7,385 nucleotides of DNA from DATIXD01 sp035518875 (GTDB lineage: Bacteria > Pseudomonadota > Gammaproteobacteria > Methylococcales > Methylococcaceae): NCBI GenBank assembly GCA_035518875.1, contig DATIXD010000166.1:1-7385 (forward strand), read 5' to 3'. Below are positions 1-6,888 of this stretch, piece by piece. The notes below the pieces were generated by a model. The model had not been told where the DNA came from. It did not search any database and saw nothing but the letters and a program-made list of their open reading frames with translations. Each line of letters opens with the position of its first letter. Within the stretch, counting starts at the first letter, position 1. A program made the translations under genes and the position numbers.

Positions 1-393
1 CGTTAGTGGATTGGCAGCAAAGCCTGAGATAACACAGGGGCGTCGGCATGAGCTGATGCGATGGGCTACGGCAGGCCAGCACCGATGATCGCTAGCGGCC
101 CTGATTCAGTTCTTCGTGACTCGTGAAATTCTTGCCAGCCACAGACGCAACAGCTTGCTGATCGAGCGCGCCAGGCGCGACCCGCTAGAACGGCTCGGCA
201 CGGCGATTCGAAGCTTGTGTGGCTGCCTAGCATCGGGACTCACTGTCTTTAGAAGTGTCAGGAAGTTCCAGAATAACATCCGACCCATGCCGAGGCTTTG
301 TGATCATGGGCAGCCCTCGTTTAACTTGCAGGCCGCACTCGCAGCCATTGATGTTCTGTTCAAAATGCAGTAATGGACGGAAGACAGCCCCAT

Positions 394-446
394 CTGAAAC
401 ATTCCATTGCGGCAATGGCCTGCCCTTTCATTTTCCTGAAACATTC
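394..446. repeat. 11-base direct repeat, two copies 42 bases apart
   Basis: CTGAAACATTC occurs exactly at 394-404 and again at 436-446. The similarity continues loosely after each copy: allowing one inserted base, both are followed by ATTG and then, a few bases on, by a second CAATGG- or CATTGC-like stretch. The period is therefore about 42 bases. The second copy is followed by the hairpin at 458-476 and the first runs directly into the palindrome at 404-418. The function is unknown. A protein-binding array, a small decayed repeat element, or chance are all possible. Confidence 0.4.
404..418. repeat. Perfect inverted repeat CCATTG-CGG-CAATGG
   Basis: The arms CCATTG (404-409) and CAATGG (413-418) are exact reverse complements around three bases, so the transcript of either strand could form a 6 bp hairpin. 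As DNA it is symmetric around base 411, with 7-base arms if the inner C and G are counted. No T-run follows on either strand, so it is not a terminator. It may be an operator-like site. Confidence 0.35.
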
Positions 447-457
447 ATATTGGACCA

Positions 458-476
458 TTGCCCAGAAATCGGGCAA
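458..476. repeat. Hairpin TTGCCC-N7-GGGCAA
   Basis: TTGCCC at 458-463 and GGGCAA at 471-476 are exact reverse complements separated by the 7-base loop AGAAATC. No T-run follows on either strand. It lies just after the second copy of the 11-base direct repeat and about 160 bases before the small plus-strand gene, so it could belong to that gene's leader or to a repeat element. Confidence 0.3.
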
Positions 477-634
477 CAATACATTGGAGCGACTCACACC
501 CGCAGCGGAAGTTCCCGGTGCCGCCGCCTATCCTGGCGAGGATATGCCTTTGCTGCCTAGGTTTGTTTCCCGGCGAACCGGCCAAACGGCTAATCCAACC
601 GCTTGTTCAACACCAACCCCGCAATAGGCTTACT

Positions 635-886
635 ATGACACCACTGGAAAAGGTCGAAGCATGCTACGACGAGCTGGTCGCACACTATGGCGAAGGCGAA
701 GATCGCGAAATCCGGGCGGCCGCCAAGCTTTTGCTGGTCGCACTGGCCAAGTTCAAGGAACACGGCGGCCCACGCGGAATCGCGCTGGTGGATGAGTACG
801 TGAATCTGTTCAAATATGAGCCGGAAAAATTCGAAAGCATCCTACTCAGCAACCGAAGCACGGGGGAAGGGCGCTGGATGGCCTGA
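635..886 (+). CDS. Small acidic hypothetical protein, 83 residues
   Basis: I do not recognise this protein. The frame stays open upstream to 458, but the upstream part (many Pro, Arg and Cys) looks non-coding. From ATG 635 the sequence changes to a well-behaved composition with about 15 Asp/Glu and 11 Lys/Arg. Likely helices lie at residues 4-18, 23-43, 48-60 and 62-72, including the hydrophobic stretch AAAKLLLVALAKF. There is no signal peptide, membrane segment or Cys/His metal site, so a soluble helical protein is expected. A weak AGG (626-628) sits 6 bases before the ATG. It is convergent with ppk1, with 70 bases between their stop codons. No function can be assigned from the neighbours. 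It is the only plausible gene on the plus strand. Confidence 0.55.
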   Translation: MTPLEKVEACYDELVAHYGEGEDREIRAAAKLLLVALAKFKEHGGPRGIALVDEYVNLFKYEPEKFESILLSNRSTGEGRWMA

Positions 887-956
887 ACCCGGAGGCTCAA
901 TCACCGCCGGCCCCCGGGGCGGCATCCTGATCAAAGCTCGCCGAACCTCGCTCCGG

Positions 957-3119
957 TCAATGATTTGCCAGTGCACGCGCCATCAGTCGCGGCTGGGACG
1001 CGCGCTCTTCCTCGCCGTTCGAGGGACGTCGCTGGACATACTGACCGTCCGGTTGCATGTCCCACGCTTGGCGGTTGTCGTCTAACAGAATTTTCAAGAC
1101 TGCCCTAAGCTCCTGTTTCAGCCTCGCATCCTCGATGGGCACGACGGCTTCGACTCGCCGATCGAGGTTTCGCGTCATCCAATCGGCGCTGCCGATGTAG
1201 ATTTCATCCTGGCCGCGGTTTTCAAAGAAAAAAATGCGGGAATGCTCCAAGTACCGGCCGATCACGCTGACGACCCGAATGTTCTCGCTCACGCCAGGGA
1301 GGCCGGGTCGCAGGCAGCAGATGCCACGGACGATCAGATCGATCTGGACACCCGCCTGCGACGCTTGGTAAAGGAGCCTAATCATGTCGGCATCCACGAG
1401 GGAGTTCATTTTGGCGATAATCCGCCCCTCGCTGCCATCGCGGGCATGCTGGATTTCCCGCTCGATCAGCCCCTGCATGCGAGGTCTCAGTGTCAGCGGC
1501 GCGACCAGCAGTCTTTGATAGGCATCATGGCGGGAATAGCCCGTCAGATAGTTGAACAGATCGCTCAGATCCGCCCCCAACTCCTCCCGACAGCTAAAGA
1601 GCCCAAGATCGGTGTAAAGTTTGGCGGTTTTCGGATTGTAGTTGCCGGTGCCGATATGAACGTAGCGCCTAACCCGGCCCCCTTCTTCCCGGACCACCAG
1701 GGCGGTTTTGGTGTGGGTCTTCAGACCGACCACGCCATAGACGACATGAACACCGCAATCTTCGAGTTTCCTGGCCCAGGCAATATTGTTTTCCTCATCG
1801 AACCGAGCTTTCAGCTCCACCAAGGCGACCACCTGCTTGCGGTTTTCGGCAGCCCTCATTAGCGCCCGCACGATCGGCGAATCACCCGAAGTTCTGTAGA
1901 GCGTCAGCTTGATCGCCGTCACTTGGGGATCGTCAGCGGCTTGGGTTATGAACTCCTCGACGCTCGCGGCAAACGACTCGTAGGGATGATGAACGAGCAG
2001 ATCGCCGTTTTTGATTTCCTCGAACATAGCGCCGTGCACGTCGCTCTGCGCGCTGTCGCGCATCTCTGCGGGGCGAATTTCCTTAAAGCGCGCGGGAACG
2101 ACCGGATTCCATGGCGGATCCTTCAGGTGGGCAAGCGGGAATCCCAGGAAAAAAAACAAATCCTTCAGATTCAGCAATCCCTCGATGTCATAGATGGTGT
2201 TTTCGTCCACCTCCAGGTACTGCATGAGCTTCTCCCGAACAGGTGAAGGCATCGACCGGTCGACTTCCAGACGACAGACAAAGCCCTCCAGGCGACGCTT
2301 GGTGATTTCTTCAGCTATCGCTACCAACAGGTCGTCGGCCTCATCTTCTTTCACCGGAAAATCGGCATCCCTCGTGATGCGAAAGAGATGGTAGGCTTTG
2401 ATCAGCATCCCGGGAAATAAGCGGTCCAGGTGCTGTGCGATCACTTGCTCCAGGGCGACGCCGATCCAGGTCGGACGAGTCTCTTCGTTTTCGTTGCGGT
2501 CATTGTTCAACGTGACGAAACGGGGCAGGCTGTCCGGTACCTTTACCCTGGCGAAACGCTCAATTCCGGTTTCCGGATCTTCCACGACCACGGCCAGATT
2601 CAAGCTGAGATTGGACATTTGCGGGAAGGGATGGGCGGGATCGACACTCAGGGGTGTCAGTACGGGAAAGACGTGTGCTTCGAAGTAATTCCCGAGAATG
2701 CGTCGTTGCTCCGTATCCAAATCCGAGTAGTTAAGAAGAAACACGCCCTCTGCAGCCAATGCCGATCGCAGCTCGGCTTCGAATAGATGGTGCTGTTCGG
2801 CGACCTTCACCAGGAGATGTTCGCGCACAGCCTTAAGCTGTGCCTTCGGTGAAAGACCATCCGGATTCTTCGAATAAACACCGGCATCGAGTTGCTCCAT
2901 CAGGCCCGAGACCCGAACCATGAAGAATTCATCCAGGTTCGAGCTGAAAATCGCCACGAACTTGAGCCGCTCCAGCAGGGGGGTTCGAGGATCGGAAGCT
3001 TCATGCAGCACCCGGTCGTTGAATCGAAGCCAACTCAACTCCCGATTGAGATAAAGCCGGGAATCCCGCAAGTCGACGGTTTCTTCTGACTTCGCAAGCT
3101 CTTGACTGACCGCGCTCAT
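957..3119 (-). CDS. ppk1: Polyphosphate kinase 1
   Basis: Reversibly transfers the gamma-phosphate of ATP to a growing inorganic polyphosphate chain. The 720 residues compare with 688 in E. coli Ppk: there is a 16-residue longer N-terminus and about 18 extra residues before the catalytic half. By alignment with E. coli, the N domain is about 18-122, the head domain about 123-355, and the C1 and C2 domains run from about 356 to the end. Every key residue is present at a constant offset: N61 (SSNLDEFF, adenine contact), R409 and R439 (Mg/phosphate), the phosphorylated H469 in GLKTHTK, H488 in YVHIGTGNYN, Y502, R598 in IVRG, and H626 in YLEHSR. Start ATG 3117-3119 has GAGG 5 bases upstream. It is the last gene of the same-strand pst to fic cluster, 97 bases after the Fic-like gene, so it may be co-transcribed or have its own promoter; no clear -35/-10 pair or Pho box was found. 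The protein looks intact and functional. Confidence 0.98.
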   Translation of the reverse strand: MSAVSQELAKSEETVDLRDSRLYLNRELSWLRFNDRVLHEASDPRTPLLERLKFVAIFSSNLDEFFMVRVSGLMEQLDAGVYSKNPDGLSPKAQLKAVREHLLVKVAEQHHLFEAELRSALAAEGVFLLNYSDLDTEQRRILGNYFEAHVFPVLTPLSVDPAHPFPQMSNLSLNLAVVVEDPETGIERFARVKVPDSLPRFVTLNNDRNENEETRPTWIGVALEQVIAQHLDRLFPGMLIKAYHLFRITRDADFPVKEDEADDLLVAIAEEITKRRLEGFVCRLEVDRSMPSPVREKLMQYLEVDENTIYDIEGLLNLKDLFFFLGFPLAHLKDPPWNPVVPARFKEIRPAEMRDSAQSDVHGAMFEEIKNGDLLVHHPYESFAASVEEFITQAADDPQVTAIKLTLYRTSGDSPIVRALMRAAENRKQVVALVELKARFDEENNIAWARKLEDCGVHVVYGVVGLKTHTKTALVVREEGGRVRRYVHIGTGNYNPKTAKLYTDLGLFSCREELGADLSDLFNYLTGYSRHDAYQRLLVAPLTLRPRMQGLIEREIQHARDGSEGRIIAKMNSLVDADMIRLLYQASQAGVQIDLIVRGICCLRPGLPGVSENIRVVSVIGRYLEHSRIFFFENRGQDEIYIGSADWMTRNLDRRVEAVVPIEDARLKQELRAVLKILLDDNRQAWDMQPDGQYVQRRPSNGEEERASQPRLMARALANH

Positions 3120-3162
3120 AAGTGCCTCATATCAGTAATCGCAATGTGTCGTCCCGCTGGGT

Positions 3163-3210
3163 AAAAAAGAGTCCGACGGCCCCATGATTTGTATTCCCTT
3201 GACTCGTCGG
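3163..3210 (-). terminator. Possible terminator or attenuator between the Fic-like gene and ppk1
   Basis: On the minus strand, 6 bases after the Fic-like stop codon, CCGAC (3210-3206) is followed directly by GAGTC (3205-3201). About 25 bases later come GTCGG (3177-3173) and the overlapping GACTC (3173-3169), then six T (3168-3163). CCGAC can pair with GTCGG, or GAGTC can pair with GACTC next to the T-run. The two pairings cross and share a base, so they exclude each other. The large loop and 5 bp stems make this weak as an intrinsic terminator. It could reduce readthrough into ppk1. Confidence 0.3.
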
Positions 3211-3216
3211 GTGCTG

Positions 3217-3909
3217 CTAGCGGCGTTCCCAACGGGGCATGGCGCTATCAAGGGCTTGATCCTTGAGAAAGTTGGCAATGCGCGCCTTCAAGCGTGGCAA
3301 CCTGAACAGAGTGCTCAGGCTATTTCGCTGCGTGTTCTTGACCAAAGCGGAGAAATCGAAATAGGTCTTAGCATTCGCGGCGGACAACACGAACGGCGGG
3401 TGTCCCTCTTTGGCAAGGATGTAGCTGATCACGAGGGTACCGGTACGATCGTTGCCTTCGATAAACAACTGGGGTTCGCTCAGAATGCGGATATAGATAC
3501 CTGCGGCCCGATGCCAGATCGATTCATGCCGATGCAGCGCATACCAGTCCATGAGGTCTTGAATACCTGCATCCATGCGTTCGTAGAAATACCGGTTGGT
3601 GGCGGCGATATGCTTTTTGTATTCGCGTCGTTTGTGCGCGCTGGTTCCGCACAGCACGCGGTTATTGAGCTCCAACAGGTAGGTGGAACTGCCGAAGGCA
3701 AACAGTTCGACCTTGGTCTCCAGCAGTTGGCTGACGAAGGCATAGCCCGACAGCAGATTCTCCACCGCCTCATCGTCCATGCGCTCCCGCGGAATCTTCA
3801 ACTCTTGATTGAGCAGAGGCAATTGCTTCTGCATGCCGCGCAGGGACGCCTCTATACATTCAAGATCCAGACGAGGCCTATCCTCTTGCTTCAAGACGGA
3901 CCCTTCCAT
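3217..3909 (-). CDS. Fic-like (filamentation induced by cAMP/Doc) protein with altered catalytic motif
   Basis: Soluble protein of 230 residues with the Fic fold signature. Fic enzymes usually transfer AMP or another phosphate-containing group from a nucleotide to a target hydroxyl, using the motif HPFxxGNGRxxR. Here the motif reads QLFIEGNDRTGT at residues 147-158. The anion-binding core E151-G152-N153, R155 and G157 is kept, but the catalytic His is Gln147 and the usual Gly/Lys after Asn is Asp154. Flanking sequence is typical: a helix ending HRAAGIYIRIL (133-143) before the motif and ISYILAKEGHPPF with AKTYFDF after it. LLELNNRVL (78-86) resembles the helix that usually precedes the core. 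SQLLET (60-65) is one residue off the inhibitory motif (S/T)xxxE(G/N). Start ATG 3907-3909 has AAGGGG about 10 bases upstream. It lies between pstS (142-base gap) and ppk1 (97-base gap) on the same strand. It may be a pseudoenzyme or have a different chemistry; target unknown. Confidence 0.85.
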   Translation of the reverse strand: MEGSVLKQEDRPRLDLECIEASLRGMQKQLPLLNQELKIPRERMDDEAVENLLSGYAFVSQLLETKVELFAFGSSTYLLELNNRVLCGTSAHKRREYKKHIAATNRYFYERMDAGIQDLMDWYALHRHESIWHRAAGIYIRILSEPQLFIEGNDRTGTLVISYILAKEGHPPFVLSAANAKTYFDFSALVKNTQRNSLSTLFRLPRLKARIANFLKDQALDSAMPRWERR

Positions 3910-3952
3910 AGCGTCGATGCCCCTTCTGTCTTAAGACGGATACCTCAATAGC
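3891..3952. repeat. Imperfect direct repeat spanning the Fic-like gene start
   Basis: Two 22-base stretches, 3891-3912 and 3931-3952, agree at about 17 positions. Both contain AAGACGGA followed 9 bases later by ATAGC. The first copy overlaps the first codons of the Fic-like gene and the second is in its leader, 40 bases away. Binding sites for a regulator or a local duplication are possible; chance is not excluded. Confidence 0.3.
3925..3940. promoter_or_regulatory. Dyad around GTCTTAAGAC upstream of the Fic-like gene
   Basis: GTCTTAAGAC (3928-3937) is a perfect 10-base palindrome. If a G-T pair is allowed it extends to 16 bases (3925-3940). It ends about 15 bases before the Fic-like start codon in the direction of transcription, a position where a repressor would block transcription or initiation. 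Operator function is inference. It does not have the AT-rich repeat form of a Pho box. Confidence 0.3.
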
Positions 3953-3959
3953 CCGGAAC

Positions 3960-3987
3960 AAAAAGATACAGGCCAATGCAGCATTGG
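3960..3987 (-). terminator. Possible terminator after pstS
   Basis: On the minus strand, 64 bases past the pstS stop codon, CCAATG-CTG-CATTGG (3987-3973) forms a perfect 6 bp stem with a 3-base loop. Five T follow (3964-3960), beginning 8 bases after the stem. AAGA before the stem can pair with TCTT at the start of the T-run and bring the T-run to the stem base, leaving a small internal loop. The stem is only moderately GC-rich, so termination would be partial at best, allowing some transcription into the Fic-like gene. Confidence 0.35.
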
Positions 3988-4051
3988 GTCTTATGGATTC
4001 CTGAAACTTGCCGATGCATCGCTCTAACCGCCTCCCCTTCGAACGAATAGG

Positions 4052-5110
4052 TTACTGGATGCTTTCCACGGCGTCCCGTGACCGCGAAACGATTTCATCG
4101 GGTAATGGAACATAACCGAGTTCGCGACTGTAACGCTGACCCTCGGTCAGGCCGAAAGTCACGAACTGCTTGAGTGCAGATGCTTTCGCCGGATCCTGGT
4201 AATGCTGATACAGCAGCAGCCAGCTAAGGGTCATGATCGGGTAGGCGTCTTCCCCGTCCGGATCAGGAATCATCAACCGCAGATTCTGAGGCATTCGCTG
4301 CGAGTTGCGGGCCAATGCTTCCTCTCCGGAGTGGTCGTTGGGCTCGACGAAACGCCCGGTTTTGTTCTCCAGCCAGGCCATGGGCAGTCCGAGCCGTTTG
4401 GCGAAGCCGTATTCCAGGTATCCGATGGACCCCTCGCTGACTTTGATGCGCGATGCCACACCCTCGTTGCCCCGCGCGACCATGGTGTTGCCTGGCCAGT
4501 CCACCACTTTGCCGACGCCGGGACCCCGGTCGCGCCAATCCGGGCTGATCGCACTCAGGTGATTGGTAAAGGCATAGGTCGTCCCGCTGCTGTCCTGGCG
4601 GGCGACGATCGCGATGTTCTGGTTTGGAAAGTGTAATTCGGGATTGGCCGCCTGGATCCGGGCATCGTTCCATTTGCTGATTTTTCCGGAGAAGATGTCC
4701 TCATAAACGTCCCTGGGAAGCTTCAATGGCCCGGTCAGGCCTTTCACGTGATAGGCAAGGGCAACCAGGCCGGCGGTGGCCGGCACCAGTCGTACGCCCC
4801 GCCTTACCTGCGCGATCTGCTCATCGCTGAGAGCCGCATCGCTGGCCCCAAAGTCCAGCTCCTCGGCGAGGAAGCCGCGGACGCCCTCGCCGCTGCCCAC
4901 CGCCGCATAGCTGATCCGGATGTCGGGACGTCGTTCGGCAAACCTATCGATCCAGCGTTGATAAAGCGGTGCAGGAAATGTCGCTCCGCCCCCGCGCAGT
5001 TCCAGGCTGCCGGCTTGAGCGACCGTGCAAGTAACCATCCCGGTTATGCACGCGATGGTCAAAAAGATGAGGCCCCATGGACCGCTACCGAAGCTGATCT
5101 TGATGCTCAT
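4052..5110 (-). CDS. pstS: Periplasmic phosphate-binding protein of the Pst ABC transporter
   Basis: Captures orthophosphate in the periplasm and delivers it to the PstC-PstA channel. The 352 residues start with a signal peptide: a Lys near the start, a hydrophobic core at about 13-29, and a likely signal peptidase I cleavage after AQA (about residue 33). No lipobox is seen. All phosphate contacts known from E. coli PstS are recognisable: T44-F45 in GGGATFPAP, S73 in GSGEG, D91 in DFGASD, and R171, D173, S175, G176, T177 in RQDSSGTT. The frame also allows TTG at 5111-5113, directly before the chosen ATG (5108-5110). GGAG lies 8 bases before the ATG and 5 before the TTG; the ATG is preferred. 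It is the last pst gene, 18 bases after pstB, whereas pstS is usually first. It is clearly a PstS and complete. Confidence 0.96.
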   Translation of the reverse strand: MSIKISFGSGPWGLIFLTIACITGMVTCTVAQAGSLELRGGGATFPAPLYQRWIDRFAERRPDIRISYAAVGSGEGVRGFLAEELDFGASDAALSDEQIAQVRRGVRLVPATAGLVALAYHVKGLTGPLKLPRDVYEDIFSGKISKWNDARIQAANPELHFPNQNIAIVARQDSSGTTYAFTNHLSAISPDWRDRGPGVGKVVDWPGNTMVARGNEGVASRIKVSEGSIGYLEYGFAKRLGLPMAWLENKTGRFVEPNDHSGEEALARNSQRMPQNLRLMIPDPDGEDAYPIMTLSWLLLYQHYQDPAKASALKQFVTFGLTEGQRYSRELGYVPLPDEIVSRSRDAVESIQ

Positions 5111-5118
5111 CAATATGA

Positions 5119-5122
5119 CTCC
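5119..5122 (-). promoter_or_regulatory. Ribosome binding site of pstS
   Basis: GGAG on the minus strand lies 8 bases before ATG 5110 and 5 bases before the adjacent in-frame TTG 5113. The spacing fits both, so it supports translation beginning here but leaves one residue of doubt in the pstS start. It lies within the 18-base gap after the pstB stop codon, so pstS is probably translated from the same message. Confidence 0.55.
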
Positions 5123-5128
5123 GCCCGG

Positions 5129-5956
5129 CTAACTGAACTCGCCCCGGATGTATTGTTTGGTCAATTCTTCCCTGGGGTCTTCGAAGATTTGCTGGGTGTC
5201 TCCGAGTTCCACCAGGTAACCGGTGCGCCCACTCTTCGAGATCTCAACCGAGAAGAAGGCGGTCTTGTCGGCAACGCGCATCGCCTGCTGCATGTTATGG
5301 GTGACCAGGGCAATCGTGTATTTTTCTTTCAGCTCCTTCATCAGCTCTTCGATGCGCCGGGTGGCAATGGGATCCAGTGCGGAGCAGGGCTCGTCCATCA
5401 AGATCACCGAGGGATTTGTGGCGATGGCCCTGGCGATGCAAAGCCGCTGTTGCTGACCGCCCGAAAGCGAAAGACCGCTGGCCTTGAGCTTGTCCTTGAC
5501 CTCATCCCAGAGCGCCGCTTTCCTCAGGGCATTCTCCACGCGCTCGGCCATGTCGCCCTTGAAGCGGTTCAAGCGCAGCCCAAAGGCGACGTTATCGAAA
5601 ATGCTCATGGCAAAGGGATTGGGCTGCTGGAACACCATGCCGATGTAGCGCCGCACCACCACCGGATCCACCCCGCTGCCGTAGACGTCCTGATCGTGGA
5701 AATGCACTTTGCCCTCGAACCGAAAGCCCTGCACCAGATCGTTCATCCGGTTGAGACTGCGTAGAACCGTGCTCTTGCCGCAGCCGGATGGACCGATGAA
5801 CCCGGTGATGTGGCCTTTCAGGATGGGAACATGGCTGTCCCGGACGGCCAGAAAATCCCCGTAAAACACCTTGTCCAGTTTGCAGTCGATGATCACTTTG
5901 GGATTTGCCTCACCGCTCGCGAGCATTTCGTCCTCCGCGGTTACTTGCGCGTTCAT
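5129..5956 (-). CDS. pstB: ATP-binding protein of the Pst phosphate ABC transporter
   Basis: Cytoplasmic ATPase that drives phosphate uptake through PstC-PstA. All ABC motifs are intact in 275 residues: Walker [10 protein letters not shown] (55-63), Q-loop in FQQPNPF (110-115), signature LSGGQQQR (164-171), Walker B VILMDEP (184-190) with catalytic E189, D-loop SALD (192-195) and H-loop H220 in LVTHNMQQA. The phrase [12 protein letters not shown] is typical of PstB. Compared with E. coli PstB there are about 16 extra N-terminal residues and an insertion of roughly 8 residues near 237-246 ([11 protein letters not shown]) before LVELG; several other PstB groups have a similar insertion. GGAG lies 7 bases before ATG 5954-5956. 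It is 20 bases after pstA and 18 before pstS. No phoU follows it, although phoU is the usual downstream partner. Confidence 0.97.
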   Translation of the reverse strand: MNAQVTAEDEMLASGEANPKVIIDCKLDKVFYGDFLAVRDSHVPILKGHITGFIGPSGCGKSTVLRSLNRMNDLVQGFRFEGKVHFHDQDVYGSGVDPVVVRRYIGMVFQQPNPFAMSIFDNVAFGLRLNRFKGDMAERVENALRKAALWDEVKDKLKASGLSLSGGQQQRLCIARAIATNPSVILMDEPCSALDPIATRRIEELMKELKEKYTIALVTHNMQQAMRVADKTAFFSVEISKSGRTGYLVELGDTQQIFEDPREELTKQYIRGEFS

Positions 5957-5976
5957 TGTCGGTCTCCCAGGAAACG

Positions 5977-6888
5977 TTAAACTTTTTTACGCCCCAACAC
6001 CCGGGCAAGAATATTGAACAGCAGCACCAGCAACACCAACACCAGCGAGGCCGCCCATGCCAACTCAATCTGGTTCTCGTAAGGCATGCCGGAGAAGTTG
6101 TAAATCAACACGGACAGCGAAGCGATGGGCGCCATCAGCTCCGCGTGTCCGTTTTCGACGAACCAATAGCTACTGAACAAGGCGGTGAAAAGCAGCGGCG
6201 CCGTCTCCCCGGCGGCACGAGCAACGGCCAGCATGACGCCGGTCAAGATCCCGGGTAGCGCCGTGGGCAACACGATCTTCCAAATGACCTGACTCCGGGT
6301 ACAACCCATCCCGTAGGCCGCGTTCTTCATGTTGACGGGCACCATCTTCATGGCCTCTTCGGCCGTCAGCACTACGGTGGGAAGCATCAGGAGTGCCAGG
6401 GCAACTCCAGCCGCCGGTGCCGAGTAGGTGCCGGTCGTCAGCACCACGACCGCATACGCGAACACACCGGCCAGGATCGAAGGCAATCCCGTCAAGGTCT
6501 TGGCACAGAATCGCGCCGCCTGCGCCACCCTGCCATCGGGCTCAAGTTCACCGAGAAAAGTGGCGGCCAGAATGCCGATAGGGATGCTAATGAGCGCGCC
6601 GATCGTCACCGTGACCAGCGTCCCGACGATGGCGTTGCCGAACCCGCCGCCTTCCTCGAACCCCGCCGGTGGCAGTTCGGTGAAAAGCTCCAGACTCAGC
6701 CGGTGCCCGCCGCGGACGATCAGCCCATAGAGCACCGAAAAAAGCGGAATGCTGGCGATGATGGCCGCGATCCATGCCACACCGCTTAATAATGCGCTAC
6801 GCAAGGCGCGGCGCTCCACCCACGAGCGCTGCAGTTGCGGGGCGACGGCCGTTTCGTTTTCCGGGAGCGAGGGGTTCTGTCCGCTCAT
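5977..6888 (-). CDS. pstA: Permease subunit PstA of the Pst phosphate ABC transporter
   Basis: Inner-membrane half of the phosphate channel, paired with PstC. The 303 residues have a cytoplasmic N-terminal tail of about 30 residues and about six hydrophobic segments at roughly 34-58, 87-111, 131-151, 156-176, 208-228 and 278-298. The binding-protein-dependent permease (EAA) loop that docks on PstB is at about 189-208, with [12 protein letters not shown] and then [23 protein letters not shown] near 224-237 is a typical PstA stretch. The ATG overlaps the pstC stop codon by four bases (ATGA, 6885-6888), indicating translational coupling; GAAGG lies 7 bases upstream inside pstC. pstB follows after 20 bases. 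The length is close to that of E. coli PstA (296). Confidence 0.96.
   Translation of the reverse strand: MSGQNPSLPENETAVAPQLQRSWVERRALRSALLSGVAWIAAIIASIPLFSVLYGLIVRGGHRLSLELFTELPPAGFEEGGGFGNAIVGTLVTVTIGALISIPIGILAATFLGELEPDGRVAQAARFCAKTLTGLPSILAGVFAYAVVVLTTGTYSAPAAGVALALLMLPTVVLTAEEAMKMVPVNMKNAAYGMGCTRSQVIWKIVLPTALPGILTGVMLAVARAAGETAPLLFTALFSSYWFVENGHAELMAPIASLSVLIYNFSGMPYENQIELAWAASLVLVLLVLLFNILARVLGRKKV

Larger units (their letters stand above)
1..634. other. Gene-poor left flank, no convincing CDS
   Basis: No reading frame here has recognisable protein motifs, a good ribosome binding site and sustained coding character together. One plus-strand frame is open from base 2 to a TGA at 86-88 (28 residues, ending ATAGQHR). 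It could be the tail of a gene lying to the left, but it is too short to identify. Several 60 to 100 codon ORFs overlap each other on both strands between 106 and 560, which is what chance gives in GC-rich DNA. The part from about 240 to 480 looks less GC-rich than the rest and carries the direct repeat and the two hairpins listed separately. Decayed coding sequence or a long regulatory or intergenic region are both possible. Confidence 0.5.

Noticed and set aside
116..373. Plus-strand ORF of 85 codons in the left flank
   Set aside because: Arg- and Leu-rich with no motif, and overlapping several other frames of similar quality.
227..415. Minus-strand ORF of 62 codons (TTG start)
   Set aside because: Its composition is plausible (FEQNINGCECG, DVILELPD), but it has no ribosome binding site, no recognised family, and it overlaps other chance frames; at most a gene remnant.
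458..634. In-frame N-terminal extension of the small plus-strand gene
   Set aside because: The translation is rich in Pro, Arg and Cys and differs sharply from the part after ATG 635; the hairpin at 458-476 overlaps it. The shorter start is preferred.
904..922. GC-rich dyad CCGCC...GGCGG between the small gene and ppk1 as a shared terminator
   Set aside because: The stem does not continue beyond 5 bp without mismatch and no T-run follows on either strand.
1242..1862. Plus-strand ORF of 206 codons inside ppk1
   Set aside because: It lies antisense to the catalytic region of Ppk1, whose residues are all conserved on the minus strand.
3926..3943. Pho-box-like CTGTCTT-AAGA-CGGATAC near the Fic-like gene
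   Set aside because: The first half is close to CTGTCAT, but the second matches at only about 3 of 7 positions, and it reads toward pstS on the plus strand rather than with the gene.
3184..3951. Plus-strand ORF of 255 codons covering the whole Fic-like gene
   Set aside because: It is antisense to a gene with recognisable Fic motifs, has no family motif of its own and is explained by the GC-rich codon pattern of the opposite strand.
4748..5764. Plus-strand ORF of 338 codons over pstS and pstB
   Set aside because: It runs antisense across two clear genes and their intergenic gap, with no motif of its own; a shadow frame.
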